Source of the DNA: Takifugu bimaculatus
Taxonomy: Eukaryota; Chordata; Actinopteri; Tetraodontiformes; Tetraodontidae
Direction of reading: 5' to 3'
Assembly: GCA_004026145.2 (NCBI GenBank)
Contig: CP034975.1
Span: forward strand, 24,945,361 to 25,009,360
DNA length: 64,000 nt
The notes under the pieces: model-generated
Database searches by the model: none
What the model saw: only the letters and a program-made list of their open reading frames with translations
What the model was told of the DNA's origin: nothing
Part shown: piece after piece, positions 45,331-57,600 of the stretch
Layout of the letters: each line of letters starts with the position of its first letter
Numbering within the stretch: position 1 is the first letter of the stretch
Program-made: the position numbers and the translations under genes

Positions 45331-47195
45331 ACTCTGCTGCCAAATTTGGGTTTAAACAAACAAAACCTGTTGAATCCTTTTGAAATATAAATTTTTAATA
45401 GTTTTTATATCGACCACTGAAAGAGTAATTGTAAGTTAAGCTCTGAGATCGGGGAATACCAGTAATCAGACATTCTGTTACGCCTGGAGGAATAGCGTCA
45501 GAAAGCATAGGTTGGGGTTTTTACGCCCTTTCTCTGCAGAAATGCACAACTGGACAAATGGTAACGGATCATGTAACAGTACTAACGATTTTTCCTGAAT
45601 GTGTTGATATCTGTGGAGAGAAGTGGCTTCTGAAGGGCACGCTGCAACCGTGTGTGAACCGTGTGCCAGTATGGGACTCCTGTGTGGAAACAGAGTGAGT
45701 GTTCAGGTAAAAGTTAAATAACTGGGGGTTTCCATCACAGAAGATGGAACCTGCCGTGAAATGCAGCACACTTGCACAACTTTCTTCCCTTATTTCCCAG
45801 CAAAGCATCAGATACATACGTGTCCAGATATTTAGGAGTTTGAGAGGTCTGGAGTAGTCTATGGTTGGTATTGGTTGGCACACCCTATAAACAAGATGGA
45901 GACAGCGTGTCTGCTAATGCTGAGAGACGCACAGAGGTTAGAACTTGTCAATATAAACATACAAATGAAACTTTCAGATTGGTGATATTCTGGATCAGAA
46001 AGTTATTGTTTTCCACCTAAATGAGTGGCCTATATACACAGGTTAACTAAAAACCTACTTTTGAACCTATGGATTGTGTTTATATATAGTTGCATTACAA
46101 ATGTGCATTACAAGGATTTTGTGTAGAGAAGAACATCAGTTATTTACACTATTTAGAAGAGTTTTAAAGGTGAGTCAGGGTTCATGCAAGGATTTATTTT
46201 TATTATTATTATTATTACACAGATCAGGATACCAATTTATCTCTAAATGATATCATGCCTATTATTATCCAAACAAGCAAATAGAGAGTACAGAAGGAAG
46301 AAATGGGAAAGGGAAGTAAAGGTAATGATCATATAGGAGAGCTGGGAGGAAATATGCCGGCTACAATGTTCTCAACCAGGTCAAACACATGGAGGGAGTC
46401 CTGCAGGGTCTAAAGAAGCCGTCCACTTCCATATTTTTTGGAGTGTCAGGCAATAAGACCTGGGACGAGAGCCATGGATCATCAAGAGATCGTCACATGA
46501 ATGTGGTTCAAAAGTAGAACCACCCACTACTGATGAATGGCCTGATCATTTCCAGGATTTATGCCATGGAGAAGTTATCTTTTCCCTTCAGAGTTGAAAA
46601 AAGAAACATTTTACAACAAAAGGACCAAATGGACTGAGCATGTCAGATCAGATTTCATTCTCCAGTAATTGTGCTCTCGGACACCGACCCATTTTTGTCC
46701 TTTATGTGTTGTTTTGGATGTTTGAGGAGATGCTGCCTTGTTGCGTTATTGTTTCAACTGGTCCTGGAACATAAGACAGTGGACTGCATTTCTGCATCCA
46801 TCCTTTTCTGTTCTTGCTGTAATAGATGTACAGTATGTGGTGGAACGTTGCCTATCCAAGTAAAAAAAATATTTTTAAAAAATAAAGAAGATTTTGATGA
46901 AGAGTGTGAGTATCAAATCTCCTTCGTTACTGTTCCATCCACAGGTAATTAAATAATAACAGTAGTTTCCCTGCGTTTGATTGCGATAAAGGTTTTGATC
47001 ACCTGCAATGTGCTGGAAAATCTTTCTCAAGGTAATCAACAAATGACCTATGGATGTGTTTGATTATAAGATGACAAGCCGTTTCCAGTGCTGTTTCCAA
47101 AGAACCCAAACCCAACCAACCTGTTTTACGGAAATACGAAACTGAAAGTCTCCGGGTTGGTTGCCAGGTTGGTCATATTTTCTCTATTCTAAATA
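45331..47195. other. Intergenic region between mcf2l and Tigger relic
   Basis: No supported gene. The stretch is AT-rich with a short ATT-repeat near 46199-46217 and an isolated 93-codon open frame (46671-46952) without recognisable domains or splice context. It contains the junction between the two conserved gene blocks. Confidence 0.5.
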
Positions 47196-48215
47196 CAGTG
47201 GGGCCTCAGGTTACGACAACGGTAAAAGATTTCCTCTTGTTACGAAAGAAATCTCAGGATACGAAAGGCAAAAATGCGCTACCGCTGCTGCCGGAAGCTC
47301 GCGGCGTTTAGCGAATGTAAACATGCTTGTAGCTGCTCTGCCATTGGCTGTCGCCCAGCATTTCCTGTCATCCCATTGGCTAGCGCCCTATTTCCTGTCA
47401 TCCTATTAGCTAGGAGGGACATCAATCTGTTCAGGTACATGTGTTTATCCCAGCGTCGTCTTCGTTTAACTTTTATTCGCTATGGACCCCAGGAAAGTGG
47501 TGGAGAAAAGTGAAAAAGAAGAAAAGAAGAAAAGGAGAGCTTTTTTGTCCATACAAACGAAGCAAGAAATCATAGAAAAGCATGAAAGGGGGATGCGTTT
47601 GGTTGATATCGCCAAAGAATATGGCCGTAATGCATCGACGATCTGCTCGGTACTAAAACAAAAGGAAGTCCTAAAAGCTGCGACTCCTTCCAAAGGACTC
47701 TCTGTGATTTCGAAGAGGAGGTCGGCAGTGAATGATGAGATGGAAAGGTTGTTACTCGTGTGGATAAAGGAGAAAGAGATCGCTGGTGACATAATGACCG
47801 GGGCTATCATTTGCAAAAAGGCAACCGCCATCTATAATAACCTGGTGACGGAGGCTGCAGCTCAGGGAACCTCGGTGCAAGAACGAACCCAGGAGTTCAA
47901 AGCATCGCGGGGGTGGTTCGAGAAGTTCAGGAGGAGGACTGGAATTTACTCCGTTCTTCGCCATGGTGAGGTATGTAGCGCTGACCACAAGGCGGCTGCA
48001 GAATGTGTGCAAAGATTCAAACAATTGGTGATTGATGAAGGCTACGTTGCACTGCAAGTTTTTAATTGTGATGAGAGGGGCCTTTTTTTGAAAAAGATGC
48101 CTCGCCATACCTTCATCACAGAAGAAAATGCCAGGCCACAAGCCCATGAAGGACCGCTTTACGCTTGCTCTTCCTGCTGGTGCACCGCTCCGAAAACCCT
48201 CACAGAATAATACAG
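47196..48215 (+). mobile_element. Tigger/pogo-type DNA transposon relic
   Basis: The left end begins with cagtggggcctcaggttacga, typical of Tigger-type terminal inverted repeats, and is preceded by TA, the target site of this group. A transposase-like frame follows. No matching inverted right end is visible, so the element is 3'-truncated or internally deleted. The right boundary is approximate. Confidence 0.8.
47482..48210 (+). pseudogene. Truncated Tigger-like transposase
   Basis: The frame opens at MDPRKVVEKSEKEEKKK and keeps an N-terminal Psq/CENP-B-type helix-turn-helix (about residues 25-65, VDIAKEYGRNASTICSVLK). A second CENP-B-type DNA-binding domain follows (about 75-155, ending RGWFEKFRRR), then the start of the DDE catalytic core (FNCDERGLF, Asp197). 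In active relatives this reads DETGLF, so an Arg replaces Thr. After about residue 213 the frame shifts: the conserved MPGHKPMKDR continues in another frame, then a deletion joins it to a late LLVHRSENP segment. The remaining catalytic residues are gone, so it cannot transpose. Confidence 0.85.
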
Positions 48216-48723
48216 TATACTACGCAGGTATTATAAAACAATGTCCATGGGTTTATCAGTAACAAATGAATGAAACCGGTGCTGCTTCTGACCAGAAGAG
48301 CACAGTAGACGGTCCTCTGTCTTCAACTGGGTGAAGATTTCAAACGTTTCCGACTGTAATAAAAGATTTGGACTTTCTCAGAAAATGGAGCCGGAGCAAA
48401 CTCGGCGATCACAACAGAATCAGCAATGTAATGATGTTTAAAAGGAAACTGTGAAGAAGAATCACGATCGTTGTTTTAAAAAAATCCATTTGATAGAATG
48501 TTGGGAGGGAGTGGAGGATAGTGGAGTTAAAACCTGGCAACCCGAGGGTTGGTTACGTTTCAGCGAAAGCGGCAGGAAGAGCGTTTCTGCACCAAGTCAG
48601 GAAGTCGCCAAAACACAGGAACCGCTGCATTCTCTTGTATTATTATTATTTGGTATTTATATATATATATATATATATATTTAGATCATTTTACTTTTGG
48701 TATTTTCGGGATTAGTTAACAAA
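48216..48723 (+). other. Upstream region / 5' UTR of phf11-like gene
   Basis: No coding exon seen. It holds an (AT)n run at about 48656-48681, 43 bp before the phf11 start codon. The promoter is probably here or inside the adjoining Tigger relic, but no core elements can be assigned. Confidence 0.4.
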
Positions 48724-49646
48724 ATGACTTGTGTACTTTGTCACCGGCCCGACGAGACAGAGAACACTGGAACATTATCGTCGAAGGAAAATGTGGTAGC
48801 TCATCAGAATTGTCTGGTAAATATCCTCCAAATGTGAGCTTTCATGTTTGGATCTCCTCATCTGGCTGAGATTTGAAATGTTGGCGCCTCGTTGAGGGAG
48901 GACGGAGACGCCAGAAAAGCTGAGATTGAACAAATCTAATGGAAGTGTATTCACGTCAATGAAACTTCGGATTTTTGTCAGCCGAGATATTAAACATAGA
49001 TTATTATCATAGAACAACCTTTTTAAAGATGACCTTGAAGACTAGAGACCTTTCAATCATCCCCATTATTAAACAACACCAGCAGGAACAACTACTGACT
49101 TTATTTCACTCTTCTTGAACTTTGATTGCTTTTGGTCTTATTCTTGATCCCTTCCATGTTCAATTTTTACTCCTGACTCAGCTTTTATCTGTTTGGCAGC
49201 TGTTTGCTTCCGGCCTTTGCTGTGAAAATAGTCCAGAGTTTGACGATCTGTTTGGCTTCTCGGTGAAGGACGTGTTGGAGGAGGTGAAACGTGGGAAAAA
49301 GCTGGTAAAGACTGTTGATTTCAAGAGACGCAATCTGCCAGTCGCATGCTAAAAACTGAGTGGTGTGTGTGCACGTGTGTTTTCTGGAGATGTGCTGCAA
49401 ATGCAAGAAAAAAGGCGCCACGGCAGGATGCGAAGTAAGACGCTGCAAGAGGTCCTACCACTACCCCTGTGCTGTGGAGAACGGAGCCAAGACGATTGAA
49501 GAGACAGAACAAGGAAGATTTATGTTCGTCAGAGTTCACCTCTAGCCTAATAGTTGGTTTTTAAATTTGGTCTTCAAATGGAAACTCATGTCTATTTTTT
49601 TAATCTTTCAGACTTTATTGTCCCCAGCACCATTCAAAGACTACAG
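48724..49646 (+). CDS. phf11: phf11 exons: extended PHD (ePHD) domain
   Basis: Four exons carry the Cys/His ligands of a zinc-knuckle plus atypical PHD finger. The donor of exon 49390-49523 is an unusual gttcgt, chosen because only this site gives R-F-I-L-Y-C-P-Q-H across the junction with 49612. Reading on instead gives a stop after eight codons. The splice choice is therefore supported by protein resemblance rather than by donor strength. Confidence 0.8.
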
Positions 49647-52189
49647 GTCAGAAGGGACAGATGAACAGAATGTTTCTCCTTCCCAAGATTTAAAAAAAAT
49701 CATTAAAAAGTTGTATTTTAATCCCCGTTTGCAGGAAACGGCACCTCCACCAATGGTTCCTCTCCCAGTGCTTCAGACCAAAGTCCCTGTCAAGCAGGAC
49801 CTTCCAAGGTTTGCAGGCTGTTGAGAGTAATTAAGCTCACAACATTTAATTACACTTCATTTGCTACAATCATGCCACCTCTGCTTTTCCGACAGAAACG
49901 GACGGTCGGCTCTCCCAAGTAAGGAAATGATGGTTGGAATGCTGGTGTGACCAAGTTGACATAGCACCTCTTTCAGTTATAGTTGTGGGAACTGCTTGGA
50001 CTCAACACTAAATGTTGAGTTTGCAGACAGAAAAAAATAAATGTTTACCTATTTTTAAGTTTTTACCCTGTTTTACACACATTTACATGCGTGTGTAGTT
50101 GGCTCAGTTCACATTCAGGGATTTAGCCTTTCCAGAAAACATGTTTTAATTGTGATTTTTAATGTCAGATTGTCTTCTGTCCCAGTCACCCAGAACCTTC
50201 ATCCAAACGCTGTTTTTAAACTCTGAGAACTGTAAGACTTTGGCAAACGCACTGGAGGATTCTTCAGATTCAGGTGAACGGCACACCAGAACCGGGTGGG
50301 GGGGGTTGAAAAAATCTGAAGTCAGGTGTATAAAAAATCTGAAGTAAAGAACGCTGGGATTTGTTTGTAGATCTGTCAATATTTGCCCCTTTGGAAACTG
50401 ATATAGATGAAGATGAAGAGCCCCAGGTAGGTTTCATCTTTGAGTGTAGGCAGATCATTGAACGCTGTGCAAAAGGAGATATTAATAAATACAATTGTCC
50501 CTTCTCTTATTCTCCCTTCTCACCAGCAGCCAGAAGCAAGGTAAGACCACAGATAAGCAGCAGCAGAGGGTCGCAGACATGTTTCCCAACCCAGAATGTA
50601 CTGGATTCTGTGTTCTAAGCCAATATATGAATGTACATAAATATACATTTTCTCCAGACACGAACTGCTCATAGTTCTAAATATTGAGCTACTGGGGACA
50701 GTGTTTGTCTGACTACGCCATGTGCTGGACATTCGGAGGGTTGATCAGCATTTTATCAGAGCCAAATGTCCCTTCAGGGACGGCAAAACCTGTGATGTTT
50801 GTGATGCAGCCACCCTCGACACACAGAACGTTTGACGTAAACAGACGTTGACACCCTTCGTCCCGTCCGCAGGGTAAGATGGGAAATATTAACGCTGATA
50901 AATCGCCTCTTGATTTCTGCGTTCACAGGAACGCCATGGAGGATCTCAAAGGTTCTGCAGGTGCATTCCATCAGACTCTGGTTGGAGATGGATGGATGCA
51001 GAGCCAGAGTGGAAACGGTTCCTTCTCGTCTCCGGCAGCACGTCTCCGTAGGATATCGAGCTCCGATGAAACGCCACCGGTGTGTGTTCAGAGCTCCTCG
51101 CTCTTTAATCGCGCTGCTGTGGCGTTTGACCGATGATTAAAAATGTCCATTTCACTGATCTGACATGTCTGATTCCTCTCAGGAACCCGGCCGGTCGAGC
51201 TTAGACCCCGCCATGGCAACAAATGTGGGGACACAAACCAGTGTAACCAAGGCGATGGTGGTCAAAGTTAATGGTAGAATCCTTTTAGCTCGCCGCCCTT
51301 GGCATCAATCCACAGATGTTATATTTGGCATATAATCAGCAGGATTGGAAGCTGCCTAAGATTTAAACATAATCTGAACATAAACTTCTTAAAAGCTCCT
51401 CCTTGCTGTGCACGTCTCTGTCTGTCCACACCACTCATTTTAGAGCTGTTAAAGGAGCCGTCGTTCCTTTCTGTCCTTTAGTGCACAGCAAGGAGGAGCC
51501 CAGCCCCGTCTACCTTCCTGCTTCACCCACCGCTGTGGCGTCCGCGCCTCTGCCCAGCCACGCCGAAGTTCCCGGTGTTTCTACCTCGCCCCCGCACCCC
51601 GTCTCGTCTCCACCTGTCGCCTCCGTCTCCTCCTGCACGGCTCTAGAGCCCAGCATCGACTCTGCCAGCTTCTGGAGAAGCTGTAATGAAGCAGGCTGCA
51701 CCAAAGCCATCTTCTCTGGGTTCTTTCAGGAGATGAGCGACATGGCCGACAGGATTCAGCAGGACCGGGCCAGCCAGGAGGGTGAGTGACCAGGCAGGAT
51801 ACTGGGTTTAGACTCTGATCACATCTGCTGAAGACGCGTCCTCCTCTCCACAGATTATGACCTTGCTCTGTTGGTGATGGAGGCTTCTGGGAAACTGGAG
51901 CATCTTGTGAACAAGCAGAATGAAGGTGGCGTTTGCTTTTAACCTTTGACCTCCACAAAGGAGATATAGCGACACATGATGACGTTGTTTGAGTTGTGGA
52001 TGATAAGACAGGAACAAGTGATGTTTGTTTCAGTGTGTTTTGCCTCTCAGATATATTTATAATATTTTCCTTATCTAAACAACCGTCTGTTTTTTTTTGT
52101 TTTTTTTTCCAGAGATACAAAGGAAACAGATGGAGGTTTGTAAAGTTGTTGCAGCTATGAAGCAGATCCTCTCAACACTTAAGAGATGA
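48724..52189 (+). CDS. phf11: PHD finger protein 11-like
   Basis: Fourteen exons: 48724-48816, 49200-49304, 49390-49523, 49612-49646, 49735-49808, 49896-49918, 50169-50273, 50371-50426, 50527-50540, 50929-51079, 51183-51273, 51482-51781, 51854-51925, 52113-52189 (TGA 52187-52189). The first four encode an extended PHD zinc-binding module: CVLCHRPDE, HQNCL, then CCKCKKKGATAGCEV, CKRSYHYPCA, LYCPQHH. This is the order seen in PHF11. The middle is Ser/Pro/Ala-rich and poorly conserved. The C-terminus (SCNEAGCTKAIFSGFFQEM.., then a helical segment) resembles the PHF11 C-terminal region. PHF11 is a nuclear protein reported to act in transcription and DNA-end processing. Exon sizes sum to 1330, one base too many; an extra base in the 23-nt exon would give 442 residues. 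The rcbtb1 neighbour matches human gene order. Confidence 0.82.
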
Positions 52190-52530
52190 GTCAGGGACGT
52201 CCTGTTTTTAGTTTTAGTTTCACTATTGTTCATATTTGATGTATCCTCTTTATAAATATATTGTTTTAAATTGGAAAACGATAAAACAGATAAAAGAACT
52301 AACCACAATAACACCTGAACAGTATTAGCCCATCCTTTACCATTTCTGTGAAGCACAGATCGTCATCTCACCCAGATGGACGTCTTTCTTCATCGTCTCG
52401 GCTCCGTATCTGTGGGCAGATCTGATATCATGTACGCTGTGTACAGCTCTGTATTCACCTCAGCCGGTCAGTTAATAGCCTGCGCAGCTTGTGGCCACGC
52501 TTAAAATATCTCTGTTTTAGATAAATAAAA
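52190..52530 (+). other. phf11: phf11 3' UTR with polyadenylation signal
   Basis: AT-rich non-coding sequence ending at aataaa 52524-52529. Confidence 0.7.
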
Positions 52531-52930
52531 ATATACAGCATGTGTCATTCTGTTATGTCACACACACACTGTAGCTTTTTTAATTTAATTTACTTTATTC
52601 ATCCCTGTAGGGAAACTGAATTAGTTTTTACACTTGTCCTTTTTTAATGTAAGTATTGAATTGCCAACGAATTTCAGTGTTTCACCTCTGGGGGGGGGTC
52701 ATGTTCTATGCTAGAGGGTTAGGGTCATTTTGGCACAACTTTTGGATGTTCTGCCTCAAATCTAGAAGTGTTCAAACCTTCTCTGTTGCTGCACCGCAGA
52801 TCTGATCCGCTGAGTCTTCACAGGTCTTTAAATCACTCCAGGGGGTTGCTTTCTTTTCATTAACCGCTTAAGAAATTTTATGTTTGTTTTTTTTTAGAAT
52901 ATTTGTTTTTACCTGAGTAGAAGTAATAAA
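52531..52930. other. Convergent intergenic gap phf11/rcbtb1
   Basis: This short gap separates two tail-to-tail genes. It contains a fragment at about 52583-52640 resembling the 3' end common to fish LINE-derived repeats (tttattcatccctgtaggg) and nothing else recognisable. Confidence 0.5.
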
Positions 52931-53831
52931 AAAAGAGAATATCACAAATCTTTATTCATGTTTATGCAAAGGTCACAAATTCCACTGGCACTCAGAATGA
53001 ATCCACAGATGTCATTTTTAAAAAAGCGAGTATCTTCTCCAAAGTTCTCACATCAGCTTAACGACTTTGTAAATAATTACATTGTAAAACTTTTCATTTC
53101 ACAAACAACCATGTTGTAATGTGGGTAAAATGTCCGGGTCCAAGCAGATGAGGCTCCTGCTTCCTGTCAGCGCCTCAGTGTAAACTCTAAATCCTGCCCA
53201 CAGCGAAAGAAGCGTTTTTCTACCTGACGCAGCTGCGTATTAGAATACTTTCACCCAGCAGAGTTCAGTGGACGCGAGCTTTCACATTTGTAATTGCTGA
53301 GTCCCCGTTTTTGGCTCATGGTACAAACCTGCAGAGCTGGGAAGCCACAAAGACTGAGTCTGAATTCAGATGACTTATTCAACTAAATGTTGACTATACG
53401 AGTCAATAGCAAGTCTACAAAAATACCCCTGGCCTGCCAACTACAAGTGCACGCGCCTCTTATCGCTCGAAAAATCCCTGATTCCAGAGTGGGCATCAAA
53501 ACTGATGCATTTGTCTCACAGGGGACACTAATGTCTTCTATAGAAGTGCAAACAAAGATCTTGGTCAGTTTATTAGAGGAAAGCAAACCAGGCTGTATTC
53601 AGAACCTGGAAGGAATCATTCCGGGTTAGTTAGAAAAAGGCGTAGTAATTGAAGTTTGTTTCGTAGACTAACGCAAACTGCTGCCCTGAACGTATGTAAA
53701 AAGCTACTCAATCCTCTAACCTGACACCTGTTGCCGATGGCGATGATCTAAAGTGAAGTAAACAGGTTTAACCTTCGAGTCACTGAGCAGCGTCGCCGGC
53801 CTCTCCGTCTTCGGGTCTGAGCCCGTCAGAG
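52931..53831 (-). other. rcbtb1: rcbtb1 3' UTR with polyadenylation signal
   Basis: Non-coding. On the minus strand the signal aataaa corresponds to tttatt at 52951-52956. An antisense open frame at 53387-53629 has no support. Confidence 0.65.
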
Positions 53832-54656
53832 TCAGTTCCTGAAGGCGCCGCAGCGGCTCGCTCGGCATATGAAGTCTTTGAGCAGGTTCCCATCGATCTG
53901 CCAGAAAGCAGCCGTCTGCGTCACCTCGGTCAGGTGATTCACGCAGAACTTGAAGCAGAACTCCTCCAGGTCCTGGATCACAGGAGCACGTGGTTAGCAT
54001 GAGAGCAGCAACCCGGAGGGGTGAAACGCCTCGTTCAGTCGGCACAACGCTGCAGCGGAGCGAGCGACGCGGACTGACCTCTGCATCGTAGCGCACGGCG
54101 GCAGACAGCAGGGAGAAGGCGTTGTCAACGGTGATGCCCCGCTTTATGATGTGCTGGCAGAGCCGCTTCAGGCGGTTCTCGCAGTAGGACGTGGCCAGAT
54201 CCAGCAGCCCTGGTGGTGCAGAGACAGGAAGGTGGTGAGCGCTTGTACTCCGTTAACACGGCCATCGGTGAAGGGCAGCTGTGTGCGTGTGGTTCTGACC
54301 AATAGCATCCTCGGGAGGCAGTTCCACGCTGTCCGTGTAAAGGAACTCCAGGAAAGACCGGTACACCGGGAAGGAGAACTGGTCTATTTCAATCACCTCC
54401 TTCAAGTCCTCATTCCAGTGGGACTGGAACATGGATCTGAAGTGTTCGCATCTGCGCCAGAACAGACCACAGGTTTTAGCTCTTCTACAGCCCATCAGAA
54501 CGCACAAACCAGCAGAGTCGACCTCTGACCTGATTTTTAACACTGCTTTGTGGACGTAGATGTATTTGCCGTCGACGCAGAACTTGAGGTCGGCCGTCTC
54601 GGGATTGTCAAACTCTTTCTTCAGGGACTGAGCGACGGTCAGGTAGTCGTCGTAAT
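53832..54656 (-). CDS. rcbtb1: rcbtb1 exons: BTB and BACK-like C-terminus
   Basis: Four exons encode the BTB fold and a helical C-terminal part, including LLDLATSYCENRLKRLCQHI and EEFCFKFCVNHLTEVTQ. All splice sites are GT-AG and phases are consistent. Confidence 0.93.
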
Positions 54657-57600
54657 CTGGAGGAAGACAGCGCTGCGTGACATGGCCTTCGGCGAGCAGC
54701 TACTTTAGGTGACCTGGATCGTGGAGTGATTTTAATAATACAGTTGCTGATTCTGTCTGTTGGCGGGTTCTCGTGTCACTGACGTGTCCTCGACTAATCT
54801 GGGTCATATAAACACACGATGGCTGTTTGTTATGAAGCCTCGTGTCTGCACACCACCGTCTGGGACAAAAGCCACCAAGAAGCGTGTGTGTAATGTGCTG
54901 AGAGCTGGACTCAGGGTGATCACAAGGTCAAAGAAACCAAATCGGTCATCAATATTTGTTTATATAGTCCTTGACAAGATCCAGCGATCAAAGTGCTTTG
55001 CATGGTGGAACTCAAGAATAAGAGAGATTAAAAGGCTTAAAAGAAAAATAAAATAAAGAATTAAAGAGTAAATTAGACAACGAATGCTTCAAAAACCTCA
55101 AATCTATCTCAACACACACAGGGAGGCAATAAAAACTAGAGACGAGGCTGAATAATCACATTTTGATGTGGTAAGTTAGAAACCACGCAGCAGCATTTGG
55201 AAAACTGGTAATGAAGAAACACTAACACGGTCCACAGTCCTGAAACCCAACACAGGATTGAGAAGGAAGGTTAAAGGTTCCCACACCTGAAGATGGTTAT
55301 CAAAGTGTCTGAGGTTAAACATCAGTTAACCTTTGCACCTAGATTGGTGAGAAGATTCAGCACAAGGCTGCAGCACAACAACATGTGAAAAAAGGAACTG
55401 TAAATTTAGAGGTTGGGCACAAAACGTGGCAAAAGAAACCTCACTGAGGACAGTAGCCATACCTACAGAGAGAAGCCTCCACATAACCGAGGGGTTGGCG
55501 AAGCAGGCAAAGACGTCGTCGGTGCAGCCAAAGTGTGTGAGGTAGGGGAGGATGATGGACTGGCCCCTGCACTGGCCCCACATGTACACCTGACCACTCT
55601 GGGTCTTAGCGGCTGACGTGTGTGTGGAGTGACAGGCAGCGATCTCCACGATCCTTTAACAGAAGTCAGAGCAGAGAATAAAGTGGTGTAAAGCTGAAAG
55701 CGCTCACCCCAATAACGCCCCGGACACAGAGCGTGTCCACGCCGTCCACCGTCTGTGTCCTCGTGGTGCTGCACGCTGAGGCTCATGTACAATCGCACAA
55801 TATTACTACCAAATGAAAAACTTCATACCCTTTCTTTCAGATTTTGGTGACTCTAAAATGGCTAATTTCCACTGTTTGCACGCGAGTGTTGAATTTCCTG
55901 ATTATTAATTGTGTATTGGGGTTAATTTTGTCATACAATATAAAGGTTGTACGACAAAGGGCTCACTTCTCGGTGCAGTTGGAAGGGAACAGAGCTGCAG
56001 CCAGGGGACACACGCATGGATCCCAACGGCCTCCGCTGCCGTTTCGAAGCGCAGACGGAACACGTCAACATATCCGGGTGTATTATGGGGGTCAGCAGGT
56101 CTGTGGCGATGCTGCTCACCTCTCTTTCTCGGTCATAATCTGAACTGGGCTCAGCTGGTTGCTCTTGTTTCCGGTGCCCAGCTGTCCGTAAGTGTTGGCC
56201 CCCCAAGCATAAAGCAGCCCCTCGTCCGTTAGCGCCAAGGAGTGAGCGTAGCCTGACACCACCTGAAAGAAAAGGGTAAATAGAAGATAGATTCTATGGC
56301 CAATCAAGTATTTCATACTTCAAATTTTCAACAGCAAACTCAAACAAACTGTATTCTTGAGAAGACACTCAGCTCTTTTGGCTTTCGCTTGTTAATATTC
56401 TCTTTCTAATATGAACCCAGATTCTGTGTGACTAAACCAGAATGTAATGCTGATCTACCATCTCTCTGATCTTCTTATATATATTATATATAACTAGACA
56501 CCAGAGGGGATCCCATACCTGCTGCACACATAAGCCCTGAAGAGCTACGAGGCGACAGGGAGTGAGCTGATTCCCATTATTTCCGAGTCCCAGCTGGCCG
56601 TTGCCATTGTAGCCCCACCCATACACCTGCGGAGCGCACGGAGATGGCATGAGCAGCAGTGGCAGCAGGAGAAAATAAAGTGTTGTTGGTAGGCTCACCT
56701 CTCCATTGTCCACCACTGCCAGGGACGAGGTCTGACCGCACACGATGCTGACAGCCACTCTGTTCTGCAGGCAGCTGGACACCCGGCGGGGCGTGGGCTG
56801 GTTGGCTGTGGAGCCCGAACCCACCTGACCACAGTTATTGTAGCCCCACGCGTACACCTGGCAGACAGGACATTTAAAGTGAGAGGGGACAACAGGCATT
56901 CAAAAATAACGAGGAAAACGTCACCCGCTTAAAAGCTGCTGTAACTGCTATCAAATAAAGGAAGGCAGTGAAGATTCTACACTTTAAACGCATGGTTTGT
57001 TCCCATTTACTTAGCAACTGCAGCTCTCTTCCCATTTGTGCAGTGGTTTGGACAGATTCAGGGTCTCCCCCCGGAAGCAAAACGTGCTACTCACTTCTCC
57101 AGAGTCAGTCAGAGCCATCGAATGGTGAGAGCCACACGCCACTTCTGTCACCTTCCTGTTGAGCAGGGTAGCAGAGACGAGCACCGGAGCCACTCCTTGG
57201 TTGGTCGTCCCATTTCCCAGCTGGCTGTAACCGTTATGTCCCCAGGCAAACAGCTCTCCATCTGAATAATTAAAAACAGGCCATTTTGCAGCTCCTAATC
57301 CAATTTAATCCAAATGTGAAGAAAAGGATTAAACGTTTGGCGCTGCTACCTTCGGTGGCCAGCAGGATGTGGGGGCCGCTGCCGTAGCTGAGGCTGACCA
57401 CTTTCCTGCCGCTCAAAATGTCCACCTTTTTGGGCACAATGGTGCACTGGCTGTCCCCCGTCCCCAGACAGTTACTACAGTTGAGTCCCAACGCGTACAC
57501 CTGAGTGTGAAGAGCAGAGGGACAAACCAGGCGGAGCACACGCCACGGATCAGTGATTAGCAGGGATAAGCAGCCCCTGTCAGCAGAGTAGGTAACAGGT

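Noticed and set aside
46671..46952. 93-codon open frame between mcf2l and the Tigger relic
   Set aside because: Cys/Phe/Leu-rich translation of AT/T-rich sequence, no domain, no splice context; possibly extended 3' UTR.
51581..52120. 179-codon open frame antisense to phf11
   Set aside because: Mirror of the Pro/Ser/Ala-rich phf11 exon 51482-51781; GC-rich coding sequence often leaves an open opposite frame.
53387..53629. 80-codon open frame opposite the rcbtb1 3' UTR
   Set aside because: No family resemblance, no promoter or polyadenylation context.
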